A DNA stretch of 64,000 nt. It comes from CAZOOK01 sp964581385 (lineage in GTDB: Bacteria; Pseudomonadota; Gammaproteobacteria; Nevskiales; Nevskiaceae). The stretch is taken from NCBI GenBank assembly GCA_964581385.1, contig CAZOOK010000001.1, positions 1 through 64,000 on the forward strand. Reading direction: 5' to 3'. Below are positions 10,497 to 19,592 of the stretch, piece after piece. The stretch's first letter is position 1. Each line of letters opens with the position of its first letter. The translations under genes and the position numbers were made by a program. The notes under the pieces were generated by a model that worked only from the letters and a program-made list of their open reading frames with translations, searched no databases and was not told where the DNA came from.

Positions 10497-10789
10497 GATC
10501 ACAATCAAGTGAGCCCTTATCTTGACATCATCGTTCTGCAGGGCGCGCCGCGAAGTGACCGCGAGCCGGCCAAATATGGCAACGGACGGCGTCGGGAGCA
10601 CCTTAAGCTTCGGAGGGGCGCCAATTCACTTTGCCCCGATTCCAATAAAATTTTTCTAAATTATTTCGACAGAGCGCGCCCTGGAGAGATAAATTCCTTG
10701 TGCTCCACCAGCCGATAGTCGGCAGCCGTAAGCGGAAACAATCCGGGTTCAATGGTGGCAAGTGTGAGCAACCATGAACCCCCTTTTTG

Positions 10790-10969
10790 TTACGACCCTC
10801 CTTTGCTAAGAGAAAAAAAGCCTTCGCCGCCGGTTGGGGTCTTTGCGGTCTTCTGCGCGATTGAAGCATCCTCGATACTGGGTAGCTGCCAGGGCTTGCG
10901 TCGAGACTCCTGGTGCAACGAGCAGGGCGCTCCGACTTCCGTACGATCACTCGCGATTTGCTCAGACAT
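10790..10969 (-). CDS. Candidate lasso-peptide precursor (A)
   Basis: This is a 59-residue peptide with a strong AGGAGG six bases before ATG 10969. The leader contains W-x-x-P-x-I (Trp27, Pro30, Ile32), the pattern Y/W-x2-P-x-L that lasso B1 proteins bind, followed by Thr41. The C-terminal part reads AKTPTGGEGFFSLSKGGS. The only acid placed for a macrolactam is Glu49. It gives an 8-residue ring if the core starts at Ala42 or a 7-residue ring if it starts at Lys43, and the second choice puts Thr41 at the conserved -2 position. The last residue is Ser59, as expected for a lasso peptide modified by the HPr-kinase-like enzyme encoded nearby. The gene is divergent from the cyclase gene and sits upstream of the NRPS loader on the same strand. 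It is a prediction: the core lacks the usual Gly1, so a different RiPP class is possible. Confidence 0.6.
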   Translation of the reverse strand: MSEQIASDRTEVGAPCSLHQESRRKPWQLPSIEDASIAQKTAKTPTGGEGFFSLSKGGS

Positions 10970-10975
10970 TGGCAT

Positions 10976-10981
10976 CCTCCT
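10976..10981 (-). promoter_or_regulatory. Strong Shine-Dalgarno of the candidate precursor gene
   Basis: On the minus strand AGGAGG lies six bases before ATG 10969. An in-frame ATG at 10975 directly abuts the site and so has no spacer, which favours 10969 as the start. A perfect site like this fits a highly translated small peptide gene. Confidence 0.65.
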
Positions 10982-11203
10982 ATCAGCGTTAACGTCTGTA
11001 TATCGGATAACTACTAGCGTATAAGGCAAGTAAACCTACCACGACGAAGGTGCGATGAAAAGATACAAAGCGCGTGGATATAGCAGCGCGTCTGACATGA
11101 CTGTTTCTTCTGAAGCCCCCTTGAGTTTGCATGCCTGCAGAGGCGGCGTCATTTCTGAACGGAATACGCCATCGACGTCTTCTGCTCGATATCGGTTGAG
11201 AGC

Positions 11204-13123
11204 ATGCGCCTGATTTGTGGAGTGGTACGGTTGGACGGCATTCCCGTGGCTGCCACGCACTTGGATGCAATGATAGCGGCCCTGACCGCACCGGGGTTGT
11301 CGCCTCGCGTGACCCGGCGAGTAGATGGGCCAGCCGCCCTGGCGACGCTGGATTTTGCCGCCGGAGCCAGCCAATGCGTAGCTGAACTGCCCCAAGGTCC
11401 CGATGGGACTTGGGTGGCCGCGGATATCCGGTTGGACCGACCGGCAGCTTTGGCAGCGGAACTTGGGTTACCGGTGGACAGTGGGACGGAAGCGCTCGTG
11501 TTGGCCGCGGTAGCACGCTGGGGCGAGGATTTGCCCGAGCGACTGGACGGCGACTTCGCCCTCGGCGCCTGGAACCCAATCCGGCGGCGCCTGGTCTGTT
11601 CCCGAGACATCATGGGTGTCCGGCCGCTGTGCTACACGCACCGGCCCGGCCACCTGTTCGCCTTTGCCTCCTTGCCGCGTGGTCTGCATGGATCGGGAAC
11701 GGTGCCAGCACGGCCCGATCCGGTCGTGCTGGGCCAGTTGATGCTCAAAATCCTCGTTCTGGGTGCACCGACCGGATTTCTAGACATTGCCTGGGTGCTG
11801 GCTGGCCACAGCCTAATTGTCACGCCTCAGGCCGTACGTCTGCATCGGGCGTGGCAGCCGGATCCTGAACGCGTCGGACGCTGGACCGGCAATGCCGCGG
11901 ATGCAGCGGCGACGCTGCGCCATTTGACGGAAGAGGCGGTGGCCTGCCGCTTGCCGACACAGGGACCGGCAGCCACCCATCTGAGCGGAGGCCTTGATTC
12001 CTCCTCCATCACCGTCATAGCAGCCCGGCACATGCGCACCTGCGGCCAGCGCCTATATGCTTGGTCCTTGTGCGAACAGTCTATCCCGGGGACGGGACTG
12101 AACAGCGAACACGAGTACATCGACGCGGTCCTGGCGCAGGAGGGCGACATCGGGTGGTCGCCGGTATATCTGCCGCCCCTCGATAGCGAGGGTATGAATG
12201 ATCTGGATTTGCCTATGGGGGGGCCGTTCGATGTACCGGACTCGATGATGTGTGCAGCGGTCCGCGCTGTCGGTGCCCGTGTGGTGCTTACGGGCGCCGG
12301 GGGAGACGAGACTGCCTCTTATAACGGCAGCTGTCTGTACGCCGATTTGCTCAGGAACGGTCGCCTGAGCGTACTGTGGCCCGAGCTGCGCGCCCGAGCC
12401 AAGCGAGATCATGTTCCGTTTCTGCGGGCAGTTGCTCGGCATTTGGTTGTACCTCTGTTGCCGGAATGGCTTATGGAGCTGCGCACTCATGCGAGGCGGC
12501 AGTCGCATGCCTATGATCGGCGCGCATTCCTTCTCAGCTTTTTGACCTCGCCTCTAAGGGAGCAGGTCGCGGAGGCGCTTGCGACACTGCCGATGTCACC
12601 CGAAAGCAACCGCCCGGAGGACCGGATAAGAATGCTGACCGACAGCTATGTCGTCGGTCGCAACAACCGCTGGTCCCTGCTGGGCGCTCGCCACGGTATC
12701 GCCTTCACCCACCCTCTCCTGGACCGGCGGATCATCGACTTCAGCCTGTCCTTGCCGTTAGAGCGTTTTCTCGACGACGGTTTCTCGCGTCAGCCGTTTC
12801 GCAACGCCATGACCGGCATCCTGCCGGACTTGGTCCGCTTGCGCCTGACCAAGTTCAATGTCTTTCCCGACATGGCGCTACAGCTCGCCGCGGCAAAGCC
12901 TGGTCTTCTCGCCCGACTGGCAGCGCTCGAGGGCCGAGCAGGGATGGAGATGTTCGATCTCGCCGCCGTCGCCGCCGCACTGGGTGCCATACCGGTAGGA
13001 CCAGCAGCTGAACGGGCTGCTCTGGCCTTCAATGGGGGAAACTTTCGAGACTTCACCTTTCTCAAAGCTGCCAATGCCTTGAGAGCCCTGGTTTTGGCTC
13101 AACATGTTGCGAGACTCGCATAA
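11204..13123 (+). CDS. Lasso-peptide cyclase C (asparagine synthetase-like)
   Basis: This 639-residue protein has an N-terminal glutamine-amidotransferase-like domain (about 1-200: DGTWVAADIRLD, LDGDFALGAWN, CSRDIMGVRPL) and a C-terminal ATP-pyrophosphatase domain with LSGGLDSSSI near residue 260. Lasso C proteins adenylate the acidic side chain and close the macrolactam. True AsnB enzymes need Cys at position 2; here the protein begins MRLICG, so ammonia production from glutamine is unlikely and a cyclase role is favoured. The gene diverges from the precursor with about 230 bases between starts, so a shared promoter region is likely. The next gene on the strand encodes an ATP-grasp protein. 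A plain asparagine synthetase is the alternative, but B1, B2, kinase and exporter genes around it argue against that. Confidence 0.85.
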   Translation: MRLICGVVRLDGIPVAATHLDAMIAALTAPGLSPRVTRRVDGPAALATLDFAAGASQCVAELPQGPDGTWVAADIRLDRPAALAAELGLPVDSGTEALVLAAVARWGEDLPERLDGDFALGAWNPIRRRLVCSRDIMGVRPLCYTHRPGHLFAFASLPRGLHGSGTVPARPDPVVLGQLMLKILVLGAPTGFLDIAWVLAGHSLIVTPQAVRLHRAWQPDPERVGRWTGNAADAAATLRHLTEEAVACRLPTQGPAATHLSGGLDSSSITVIAARHMRTCGQRLYAWSLCEQSIPGTGLNSEHEYIDAVLAQEGDIGWSPVYLPPLDSEGMNDLDLPMGGPFDVPDSMMCAAVRAVGARVVLTGAGGDETASYNGSCLYADLLRNGRLSVLWPELRARAKRDHVPFLRAVARHLVVPLLPEWLMELRTHARRQSHAYDRRAFLLSFLTSPLREQVAEALATLPMSPESNRPEDRIRMLTDSYVVGRNNRWSLLGARHGIAFTHPLLDRRIIDFSLSLPLERFLDDGFSRQPFRNAMTGILPDLVRLRLTKFNVFPDMALQLAAAKPGLLARLAALEGRAGMEMFDLAAVAAALGAIPVGPAAERAALAFNGGNFRDFTFLKAANALRALVLAQHVARLA

Positions 13124-13285
13124 GCTGGGACGCATCTATCGATTCAGCCGACGCGGCCGAGCTCCGCGAAGCCGGCTGTGTGACGGCACCCTTCAGCCCC
13201 AGCGACACGACCGCCAACGACACATGAGTGGAAATTCGTCCCGTGACGAGGTCAGACATGGCGGGTGCTGCATAAGGGGAAAGGT

Positions 13286-14494
13286 GTGACGGGACTGCTC
13301 AACAAAGTTTGGCGGCGGCTCCCCTTGGACGGGCACGGCTTGCTTGTGCCGGTAGATCCGGCCCTGGGGCCGTTACGAAACTGGGCAGCCGCGCAGTTCT
13401 GGCGGCGGGTGCCAGGATGGAGCCGGCCGCTTTTGATCCCGCTGGCAAGACTGGCCTGGGGCTTGGCGGCGCTGATTCGAGTCCGGAAATTCGCCCGACT
13501 GCAGGGGCTGGAAGTATCGCAGACCCGGAAGCTGGCGGCTGACTGTCTGTGCAGCGGGGCGCAGCCGGTCGAGGCCCTCATCTGGCGCTCTGTCTTTTCC
13601 TCGCCCGCGCGTCATCCACTCCCAGCCCGCGCCGCGGGTACGCTGCTGTCGCGGCTGGGCTCGCCGGACGAGCACCGGTTGTTGGCGGACAAACTGGCGA
13701 CAGCCGAGTTGCTGTCCGGCGCCGGCCTCGCCACCCCTTCATTGCTCGATACCGTTCCCCGCGGTGGAAGCATCGATCCGACCACATCAACATGGGCAAC
13801 GAAGGGACGTTTGTTCATCAAGCCCCGCCACGGCTCCGCGGCGAGAGGGACGATGGCCATCGACTCCTTAGCTGGCGGCGTCTGGCGGATTGATGGGGAT
13901 CGTTTTTTGGTCGGTCCGGAGATGCTCAAGAGCCTCGTCATGGGAGCAGCAGTATCGGACAGCCTCCTGGTGCAGGGCCGGCTCGATACTGCAGTCGAAT
14001 TGGCGGACCTGACCACAGCCGGTCCAGCCCCCGTCCTGCGCCTGAATATGGCGCGTCATCCTGGTCGAGCAGCTTTTCTGCATTCCGCGCTGTTGACCAT
14101 CGACGTCCCTGGGGAGCATCGCCGCCATTTCATCCGTGGACAGCTACGCGCGCCCATCGACCCGTCGAGCGGGCGCGTGAAGTCTGGCGTGTGGTTTCTC
14201 CATCCGGCCGACCGCTATACGCGTTTGCCATGGAGTGAAATCCCCCTGGCCGGTCGTTGCCTGCCCGGTTTCCACGAGGCCGTTGCGATGGTTTTGCTGG
14301 CGATGGAACTTGTGCCGAATCTGCCCTTGGTCAACTGGGATCTGATCCTGTCGCCGCAAGGGCCGGTGATCCTCGAAGGCAATACCGCGGGAGACTGGAT
14401 TCTGACCAACTTTGCTGCCGTCTCTGGACTGCAGACCGTCCCTCTTGAACCAATTTTACAAGAATGGGCGTTACAGGCGGGATGCGGAGCCTGA
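13286..14494 (+). CDS. ATP-grasp protein of the sugar-transfer-associated type
   Basis: About 402 residues from GTG 13286 (AAGGGG six bases upstream; GTG 13265 is the alternative). The ATP-grasp signs are DKLATAELLSGAGLATP, the nucleotide-binding FIKPRHGSAARG, and the metal-binding end NWDLILSPQGPVILEGN with the GDW that follows. This matches the sugar-transferase-associated ATP-grasp family, whose members ligate a carboxylate to an amine or hydroxyl using ATP; substrates are mostly unknown. Basic helical residues at the N-terminus (~1-90) precede the fold. It lies in the same orientation as the cyclase gene, 162 bases after it. A role in joining an acyl or amino-acid group to the lasso peptide is my inference from location. 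Confidence 0.7.
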   Translation: MTGLLNKVWRRLPLDGHGLLVPVDPALGPLRNWAAAQFWRRVPGWSRPLLIPLARLAWGLAALIRVRKFARLQGLEVSQTRKLAADCLCSGAQPVEALIWRSVFSSPARHPLPARAAGTLLSRLGSPDEHRLLADKLATAELLSGAGLATPSLLDTVPRGGSIDPTTSTWATKGRLFIKPRHGSAARGTMAIDSLAGGVWRIDGDRFLVGPEMLKSLVMGAAVSDSLLVQGRLDTAVELADLTTAGPAPVLRLNMARHPGRAAFLHSALLTIDVPGEHRRHFIRGQLRAPIDPSSGRVKSGVWFLHPADRYTRLPWSEIPLAGRCLPGFHEAVAMVLLAMELVPNLPLVNWDLILSPQGPVILEGNTAGDWILTNFAAVSGLQTVPLEPILQEWALQAGCGA

Positions 14495-14577
14495 GCGGGT
14501 CAACTTAACGGACGCTTGTTCGGATCTCGCCGAAGGGAACCCACCTACGTACAGAGACCGGCCCCGTGCAACCAGAC

Positions 14578-17280
14578 TTATCGCAACAACAAGACTTCGG
14601 TCGTGAGGCGCTCGACTTGCCGGATCAATTCGAGATGGCTCCCTCCGAGCATCCGAACCTCTACGTCGGCACAATATTGCCGCCAGCCGAGATCGGGATA
14701 TCGCTCCAGGTCATGGCGCCCATCGTCGGAGCGCAGCAGGATCATCGGAACTGAAAGCCCGCCACCCGGGATCGATTTGAAAGCCTGCTGTCGCAGCCAT
14801 CCGATCGCAACACGGTGAGCTCTCTCATGAATACTGGTCAGCCCGATTCGGTCAAGAGTGGCGAGCAGGGTCCGCGCCATCCGCAATCGCCCGCGGCGAA
14901 CTAAGCGATTTATCAAGTGAAGAACGAACCAGCGGCCGAAACCCCATTCGCGCATCTTGTCGATTCGTCTGGGGCGAGAAAACGGCTTGAGAACGGATTC
15001 ACTGGCCCGGCCGTCGATGTTAATCAAGCGCTCGATCACCGTACCACGAGGCATCACCAATCGCGCCGCTTCGGCGGCAATTTTGGCGCCAAAAGAAATA
15101 CCGATCACCCAAAGCGGTCCCAGCTTGCCCGCTTGCTCCATCTCCTGTGTCACGGCCGTAAACAGCCGAGCCGGTTCGAAGTCGCCGCGCAATTCGTCCC
15201 CGGCAATGCGGTAATCGATGATTCGAACGTCGAAATGCCCCGACAATTGTCGTCCAAATTCCGACGAAACAATGTCCATGCCTTGACCGTAAAGACCGGT
15301 GAAGAAAAATAGCGCCGGCTTCGCAGTACCCTGCGACGGCGGCGCCTGCTCGAGTTCTGCCTTCAGGGCAACGATCAGATCGCTTGGACTGACCGAGTTC
15401 GTCAGCAACGTCAGCGGAAGAGTGCGCCCGGTTCGTTTTTCGAGGAGGGCGAAAAGTTTGAGTGCCAACAACGAATTTCCGCCTGATTCGCTGAAGCTTC
15501 GGTCGAAGTCAAAGGTACCTGGCAGAAAGTGTTCCCAAACATCCCGAACGATGCCGGTCACGGCCAGCCGGCTTGCGGGAGCCAGTGGAGTAGGACTGGC
15601 TTTCACGAATCGCTGGCAATCCCACTCTTTCAATGAGGCGTAGTCGATCTTGCCGTTGGCAAGCGTCGGCAAGCTATCGGTCAGAACGATATCGGCGGGG
15701 CACATAAAGGACGGAAGCCGTTCGGTACACCATGCGCGGATCGCCTGGAGTGTCGTCACGTTCCGGGACGTGCCAACACAATAGGCGATAAGGGATGCGT
15801 CGAATGCCTGCTGCCGCACAACGATCGCGATCTTCGCGATGTCCGGCATAATCGCGATGATCGCCTCGACCGCATCGGGATGAACGGTGTTGCCACGGAT
15901 TTTCACCTGCCTGTCCTTGCGGCCGAGGAAGTCCAGCAGGCCATCCGGTCGGAATCGACCGACATCGCCGGTGTGATAGTCGATGGCCCCTGCCGCCGTT
16001 TCCGAAGGCCGGAAGCGGGTGCGCGTCCTTTCTTCGTCACCCCAATAGCCGCGAGCGCTCGATGTCGTAGTCACGACGATCTCACCAGCCATTCCCGGCG
16101 GGACAGGGCAACCGGCGTCATCAATCAAGCGCAGAGCGGATTCCGATAGGGGTCTCCCCACGGCCACGAGGTCGTTCGCAACCGCGATGTCCGGATCCAC
16201 CCACCACGATGCGTAGGTCAAGGTCTCAGTTGTCGCGATGCCGACATACAGGCGGCATTTCCCAGTGAAGCGGCGGTAGAACAGGTCCAGATCGCTGGGA
16301 ACGACCCGGTCCCCCATGAGCCAAATGATGCGGGCACTTGCAAGAGGCTCGGTTACCGCGCTGTCCTCGCCAAAGAGCGTGCGGAATACAGGCGGAGGAC
16401 AGTGACAGATGGTGACTCTATGCGCGGCCAACCGGCGGCGGGTCTCATTGGCACCGAAGCGCTTGAGATCGACGATGCAGAGGCAAGCGCCGGACAGCAG
16501 CGCCCCGAAAATGTCGCGACCGCCAGCAATGCCGCTCGGGCGATAGACCATGGAAATACGATCCGTGGGGACGATCGACAACGTCTCGATAAGATCGCGG
16601 GTCACGCGCACAAGCGTTCCCTGATCGTACATCACACCTTTCGGCTGTCCCGTGCTACCCGATGTGTAGTAGATGGCCGCCAGATCGTTCGGCTTCGTTC
16701 GAACCGGCATTTCTGGACTTACTGATCCCGGCGTCGGCGGCTCTGAGACCATGATCCGCAGCAGATCGGGCACAGCGTCCATGATGATCTGGCTTCCGGC
16801 GTCATCCACGAGCACCGCCGCAAGATCGGCATGTTCGGTGATCCGGCGATGCTGCATCGACGGAAACGAGGGATCGAGCGGAACGTAGGGCCGGCCACCA
16901 ACCAGAACAGCGAGGATTGCCACGATGAAGTCCGCTGTGACCGGAAGAACAACGCCGACTGGCCGACCCAGCGGCACCAACGCGTCAATCCGCAGGGCCA
17001 GATGCGCGACTTTCTCCGCAAGTTCCCGATAGGTTAATCGCCGCTCGCCGTCGTCGACAGCCAGCCGGTATCCAGCAGAGGTCGCCAATTGGGAAAGAAT
17101 GACGGCGATCGTCTCCTCTGATTCGGGCAAGACCGGTGGCAAACCGTCCAGCTCTCTCGTCAAGGTCTTCCGGCTGTCCGAAGCGTGCCGCGCCGCGCCG
17201 AGGTCGACATGATCGTCAAGCACCGCATCCGCGGACGGCCAGCTTCCGTCGGGAATTGTCGGCCGCTTGTTGTCATTCAC
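14578..17280 (-). CDS. NRPS-like adenylation-PCP-thioesterase protein
   Basis: A 900-residue monomodular protein. The adenylation domain (~60-560) has IYYTSGSTGQPKGVM, DYHTGDVGRF and LANGKIDY. At the A4 position, where amino-acid-activating domains have F-D-x-S, it reads SGIAGGRDIFG, so the Asp that holds the alpha-amino group is not in place. The PCP has Ser603 in SGGNSLLAL. The thioesterase (~650-900) has nucleophile Ser729 in GISFGAK and a late GGSHLEL. It therefore activates a substrate, probably one without a normal alpha-amino group, and releases or transfers it itself. The stop lies 83 bases past the ATP-grasp gene's stop (convergent). Upstream on the same strand, 209 bases away, is lasso B1, so the protein may supply an acyl group to the lasso pathway. 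Confidence 0.85.
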   Translation of the reverse strand: MNDNKRPTIPDGSWPSADAVLDDHVDLGAARHASDSRKTLTRELDGLPPVLPESEETIAVILSQLATSAGYRLAVDDGERRLTYRELAEKVAHLALRIDALVPLGRPVGVVLPVTADFIVAILAVLVGGRPYVPLDPSFPSMQHRRITEHADLAAVLVDDAGSQIIMDAVPDLLRIMVSEPPTPGSVSPEMPVRTKPNDLAAIYYTSGSTGQPKGVMYDQGTLVRVTRDLIETLSIVPTDRISMVYRPSGIAGGRDIFGALLSGACLCIVDLKRFGANETRRRLAAHRVTICHCPPPVFRTLFGEDSAVTEPLASARIIWLMGDRVVPSDLDLFYRRFTGKCRLYVGIATTETLTYASWWVDPDIAVANDLVAVGRPLSESALRLIDDAGCPVPPGMAGEIVVTTTSSARGYWGDEERTRTRFRPSETAAGAIDYHTGDVGRFRPDGLLDFLGRKDRQVKIRGNTVHPDAVEAIIAIMPDIAKIAIVVRQQAFDASLIAYCVGTSRNVTTLQAIRAWCTERLPSFMCPADIVLTDSLPTLANGKIDYASLKEWDCQRFVKASPTPLAPASRLAVTGIVRDVWEHFLPGTFDFDRSFSESGGNSLLALKLFALLEKRTGRTLPLTLLTNSVSPSDLIVALKAELEQAPPSQGTAKPALFFFTGLYGQGMDIVSSEFGRQLSGHFDVRIIDYRIAGDELRGDFEPARLFTAVTQEMEQAGKLGPLWVIGISFGAKIAAEAARLVMPRGTVIERLINIDGRASESVLKPFSRPRRIDKMREWGFGRWFVLHLINRLVRRGRLRMARTLLATLDRIGLTSIHERAHRVAIGWLRQQAFKSIPGGGLSVPMILLRSDDGRHDLERYPDLGWRQYCADVEVRMLGGSHLELIRQVERLTTEVLLLR

Positions 17281-17489
17281 CGGCGGCGACGACGCGAAGT
17301 CGAGACGGCCAACGCTGCAGATCCGTCCATATGGGCGAGGATCCGGGGCGGCAAACTCGACATGGTCATGGCAGGCACTATCGCTCGAAGCCGTTGAGGA
17401 TCGGCCTGAGCATTATCGACGCCGGATGAAGCCACAAATCAATCTCACGGCTGAGTTCTGCCTTCCGGCACGCGTTTCGGGATTTCAAC

Positions 17490-17780
17490 CTAAACACCCG
17501 GCTTCACCAGCAAGCCACGGCTGCGCAATTTGCCGAGAAAATCGGCTACGGCACCGGCACACTCCTCTCGCGTCACTTCGAATTCGGCGGTGAGTGCGGT
17601 AATCAGGGCACCTTCGGTCGTGGGCGACTCCAGCAATTGCCAGATGCGCGCTCCTATCGGGTTGAGACTGTGATAACTACCGCTGTCGATATTCAGCATC
17701 AACAGCATTCCGTCCAACTCCGTAACCGCAACGCCTTCGTTCCGACAAACCGGTGCATCGGTTAACTCTGCTTGATTCAT
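17490..17780 (-). CDS. Lasso-peptide leader-binding protein B1 (PqqD-like)
   Basis: Ninety-six residues matching the PqqD / RiPP-recognition-element fold: GVAVTELDGMLLMLNIDSG forms the beta strands, then YHSLNPIGARIWQLLE and the helical part ending SRGLLV. In split lasso systems this free B1 binds the leader peptide and presents it to the B2 protease. The start overlaps the sulfotransferase stop by 4 bases (ATGA), which places both in one operon with the kinase. PqqD of PQQ synthesis is excluded because no other pqq gene is near. The expected binding site is the W-x-x-P-x-I motif of the candidate precursor at 10790-10969. Confidence 0.9.
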   Translation of the reverse strand: MNQAELTDAPVCRNEGVAVTELDGMLLMLNIDSGSYHSLNPIGARIWQLLESPTTEGALITALTAEFEVTREECAGAVADFLGKLRSRGLLVKPGV

Positions 17781-18661
17781 TGCGTTCCCTCCCTTCGATA
17801 CCCCGTCCGTTCCATGACCTCACCATGCGCGTTTTCTATTTCGTGCAACTGTGCAGCAGTTAGACACTCGCGCCAGTTGCCAACCTTTCCCGCGCGAAAG
17901 AAAGGAGCACGGCCCACTCGTTCGCCGAAGCCCTTATCCCTTTCCTGCCTTTGCAGCTCGGTGAAATCGGAATGCCGCACTGCACGTGCAATCTGATCGC
18001 TTTCCGCCGTGATGCCGATGAAGTTTAACATTCGCCCGAATACAGTAACGGTATCCATCAATAAATCCTCGTAGCGGACCACATGTATGGGCACTTCGCT
18101 CTGATCAAGCCAGCTGCACACATGCCCACTCCAGTCGAGCACCCGCTGTCGGGTCTGATGTCGTTGCTTGTCGTTGAGTATATTGGTGGAATCGTTGAGG
18201 TCAGCGATGGCCTTCTCAATAGTGCAGTCGTTGTGCGAGGCATAGGATACAACCACGTCGCGCGGATCCCGCACGACGTAAACTGCGGCTCGCGCAGCGC
18301 GTCCCAACAGCGGGACACCGCCTTGCAAGAGGGTGTAAGCATCATGCACTTTAATGAAGGTGGCGCGGACTTGCTCGGCGGCGAAGCTTTCTAGTATGGC
18401 GGGCCGCAAACGTTCGATTTCGTCGTCCCGCAGCAGGTCCGAGTCCAACAGCGTCAGAGCGCCCAGCAATTCGCGATCGGAGGCGACCGCGCCGGCAAGC
18501 AGCAGTTCATTGATATCCTGAGGACGGTCTCCACCATGAACGAGATTGGACAACAGGACGCGCAACCAAGTGTTGCCGGATTTGGGGTAGGAAGCCAGCC
18601 ATATCATTCCGGGCGGGGTCGGCATGCAATCGCGCGGGTCTGAAGCGGTAGTGGACCGCAT
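17777..18661 (-). CDS. PAPS-dependent sulfotransferase of the lasso operon
   Basis: About 294 residues. The 5'-phosphosulfate loop is present as WLASYPKSGNTWLR and the 3'-phosphate site as VVRDPRDVVVSYASH, so the enzyme should transfer sulfate from PAPS to a hydroxyl or amine. ATG 18661 was chosen because it comes 7 bases after the kinase stop; ATG 18625 (MPTPPG) and an upstream start at 18703 overlapping the kinase are alternatives. The gene sits between the peptide kinase and B1 with 4-base or near-zero spacing, so it is very probably part of peptide maturation. Ser, Thr or Lys residues in the candidate core (SLSKGGS) could be targets. This is inference: carbohydrate or lipid substrates cannot be excluded. 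Confidence 0.85.
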   Translation of the reverse strand: MRSTTASDPRDCMPTPPGMIWLASYPKSGNTWLRVLLSNLVHGGDRPQDINELLLAGAVASDRELLGALTLLDSDLLRDDEIERLRPAILESFAAEQVRATFIKVHDAYTLLQGGVPLLGRAARAAVYVVRDPRDVVVSYASHNDCTIEKAIADLNDSTNILNDKQRHQTRQRVLDWSGHVCSWLDQSEVPIHVVRYEDLLMDTVTVFGRMLNFIGITAESDQIARAVRHSDFTELQRQERDKGFGERVGRAPFFRAGKVGNWRECLTAAQLHEIENAHGEVMERTGYRREGTQ

Positions 18662-18668
18662 GGGAACG

Positions 18669-19592
18669 CTAGAGTCCCAGGCTGTGCCAATGTTTGAAGA
18701 CACCGACTGCGGTTTCCTCCAAGCGGTCGAGGTCGCGTGGACGGGTCAGCTGAAAAACAGGAACACGCCGCAGCACAGCCTCATTGATCGCCGACAACCG
18801 ACCATCCTGTCGAAACATCACCAATGCCAGTCGGCGGCGATAGCTTTGATCCAGAAGGATCTGTGCTGCCTGCAACGTCGTCTGCCGCTCAATGCCTGCC
18901 GGTTGGTGAGGCTTCTCATCCCGCAGCACATAAATGGCTGCCAAAGCGCATGGTGAGCAGAGCGCTGCGGGGGGGTCCACGTAGAATTTGCCGATGTTTG
19001 ATCGAACCGCCTGCTGGCGTCTATTCCTCAGATCCAGACGATTGATGGCCTCGTCGAACAACTTGAGGCAACGTCCGTCGGGCTGCACCAAGGGTCGTTC
19101 GTGGGCATCGTTCGGATCCAAGGTAACCGCGCTGACATCGTCGCAGACTACTCGGCACCCCATCCGGCACAGCGCCCCGGCCAGCGTGGATTTGCCGAAG
19201 CCGCTGGGAGCACAGATCGAGATGCAGCTGCCATCATGCTCCACAGTCGCCGCATGCAGAATCATGCCACCACGCTGATATAACAGTGCGCCGAAACCGG
19301 TGCCCATCAGAAACGGCATGGCGTCGTCAGGGTCACCGCCCGGCGGCACGTCAAGATGCAACGTCTCGCCATCGGCAGCCAGGATGCGCCCCACACCGGG
19401 AAGATCGAGCAGGAATTGATGCGCGCTCACTGCCCATCCAGGTCCCTGCGCGATCGGGCTCGCGATCCGTTCCGGCACGGCGCGCAAATCCACGCGCACG
19501 TCGACCGCTTCTGGTGCTGACAGCAATGGAATTGCGCCCGGCAGCAGCACTTCGGTCGCGACTTTGAGACCGGAAATTTGGTAATGGGCCAT
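18669..19592 (-). CDS. HPr-kinase-like lasso peptide kinase
   Basis: About 307 residues from ATG 19592 (MAHYQISG). The C-terminal half resembles HPr serine kinase/phosphorylase: GMILHAATV, P-loop APSGFGKSTLAGAL, then CDDVSAVTLD. It lacks the rest of HprK and any PTS neighbour. This short type is the family found in lasso clusters such as paeninodin, where it phosphorylates the C-terminal serine of the precursor. The candidate precursor here does end in Ser. It is the first gene of a leftward operon kinase, sulfotransferase, B1, then A-PCP-TE. A 469-base divergent promoter region with a palindrome separates it from the nucleotidyltransferase gene. Confidence 0.85.
   Translation of the reverse strand: MAHYQISGLKVATEVLLPGAIPLLSAPEAVDVRVDLRAVPERIASPIAQGPGWAVSAHQFLLDLPGVGRILAADGETLHLDVPPGGDPDDAMPFLMGTGFGALLYQRGGMILHAATVEHDGSCISICAPSGFGKSTLAGALCRMGCRVVCDDVSAVTLDPNDAHERPLVQPDGRCLKLFDEAINRLDLRNRRQQAVRSNIGKFYVDPPAALCSPCALAAIYVLRDEKPHQPAGIERQTTLQAAQILLDQSYRRRLALVMFRQDGRLSAINEAVLRRVPVFQLTRPRDLDRLEETAVGVFKHWHSLGL

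Noticed and set aside
10603..10950. Minus-strand frame of about 115 codons overlapping the candidate precursor in another frame
   Set aside because: Cys/Arg-rich, no motif, no ribosome site; the overlapping 59-residue frame has a strong AGGAGG and fits the cluster.
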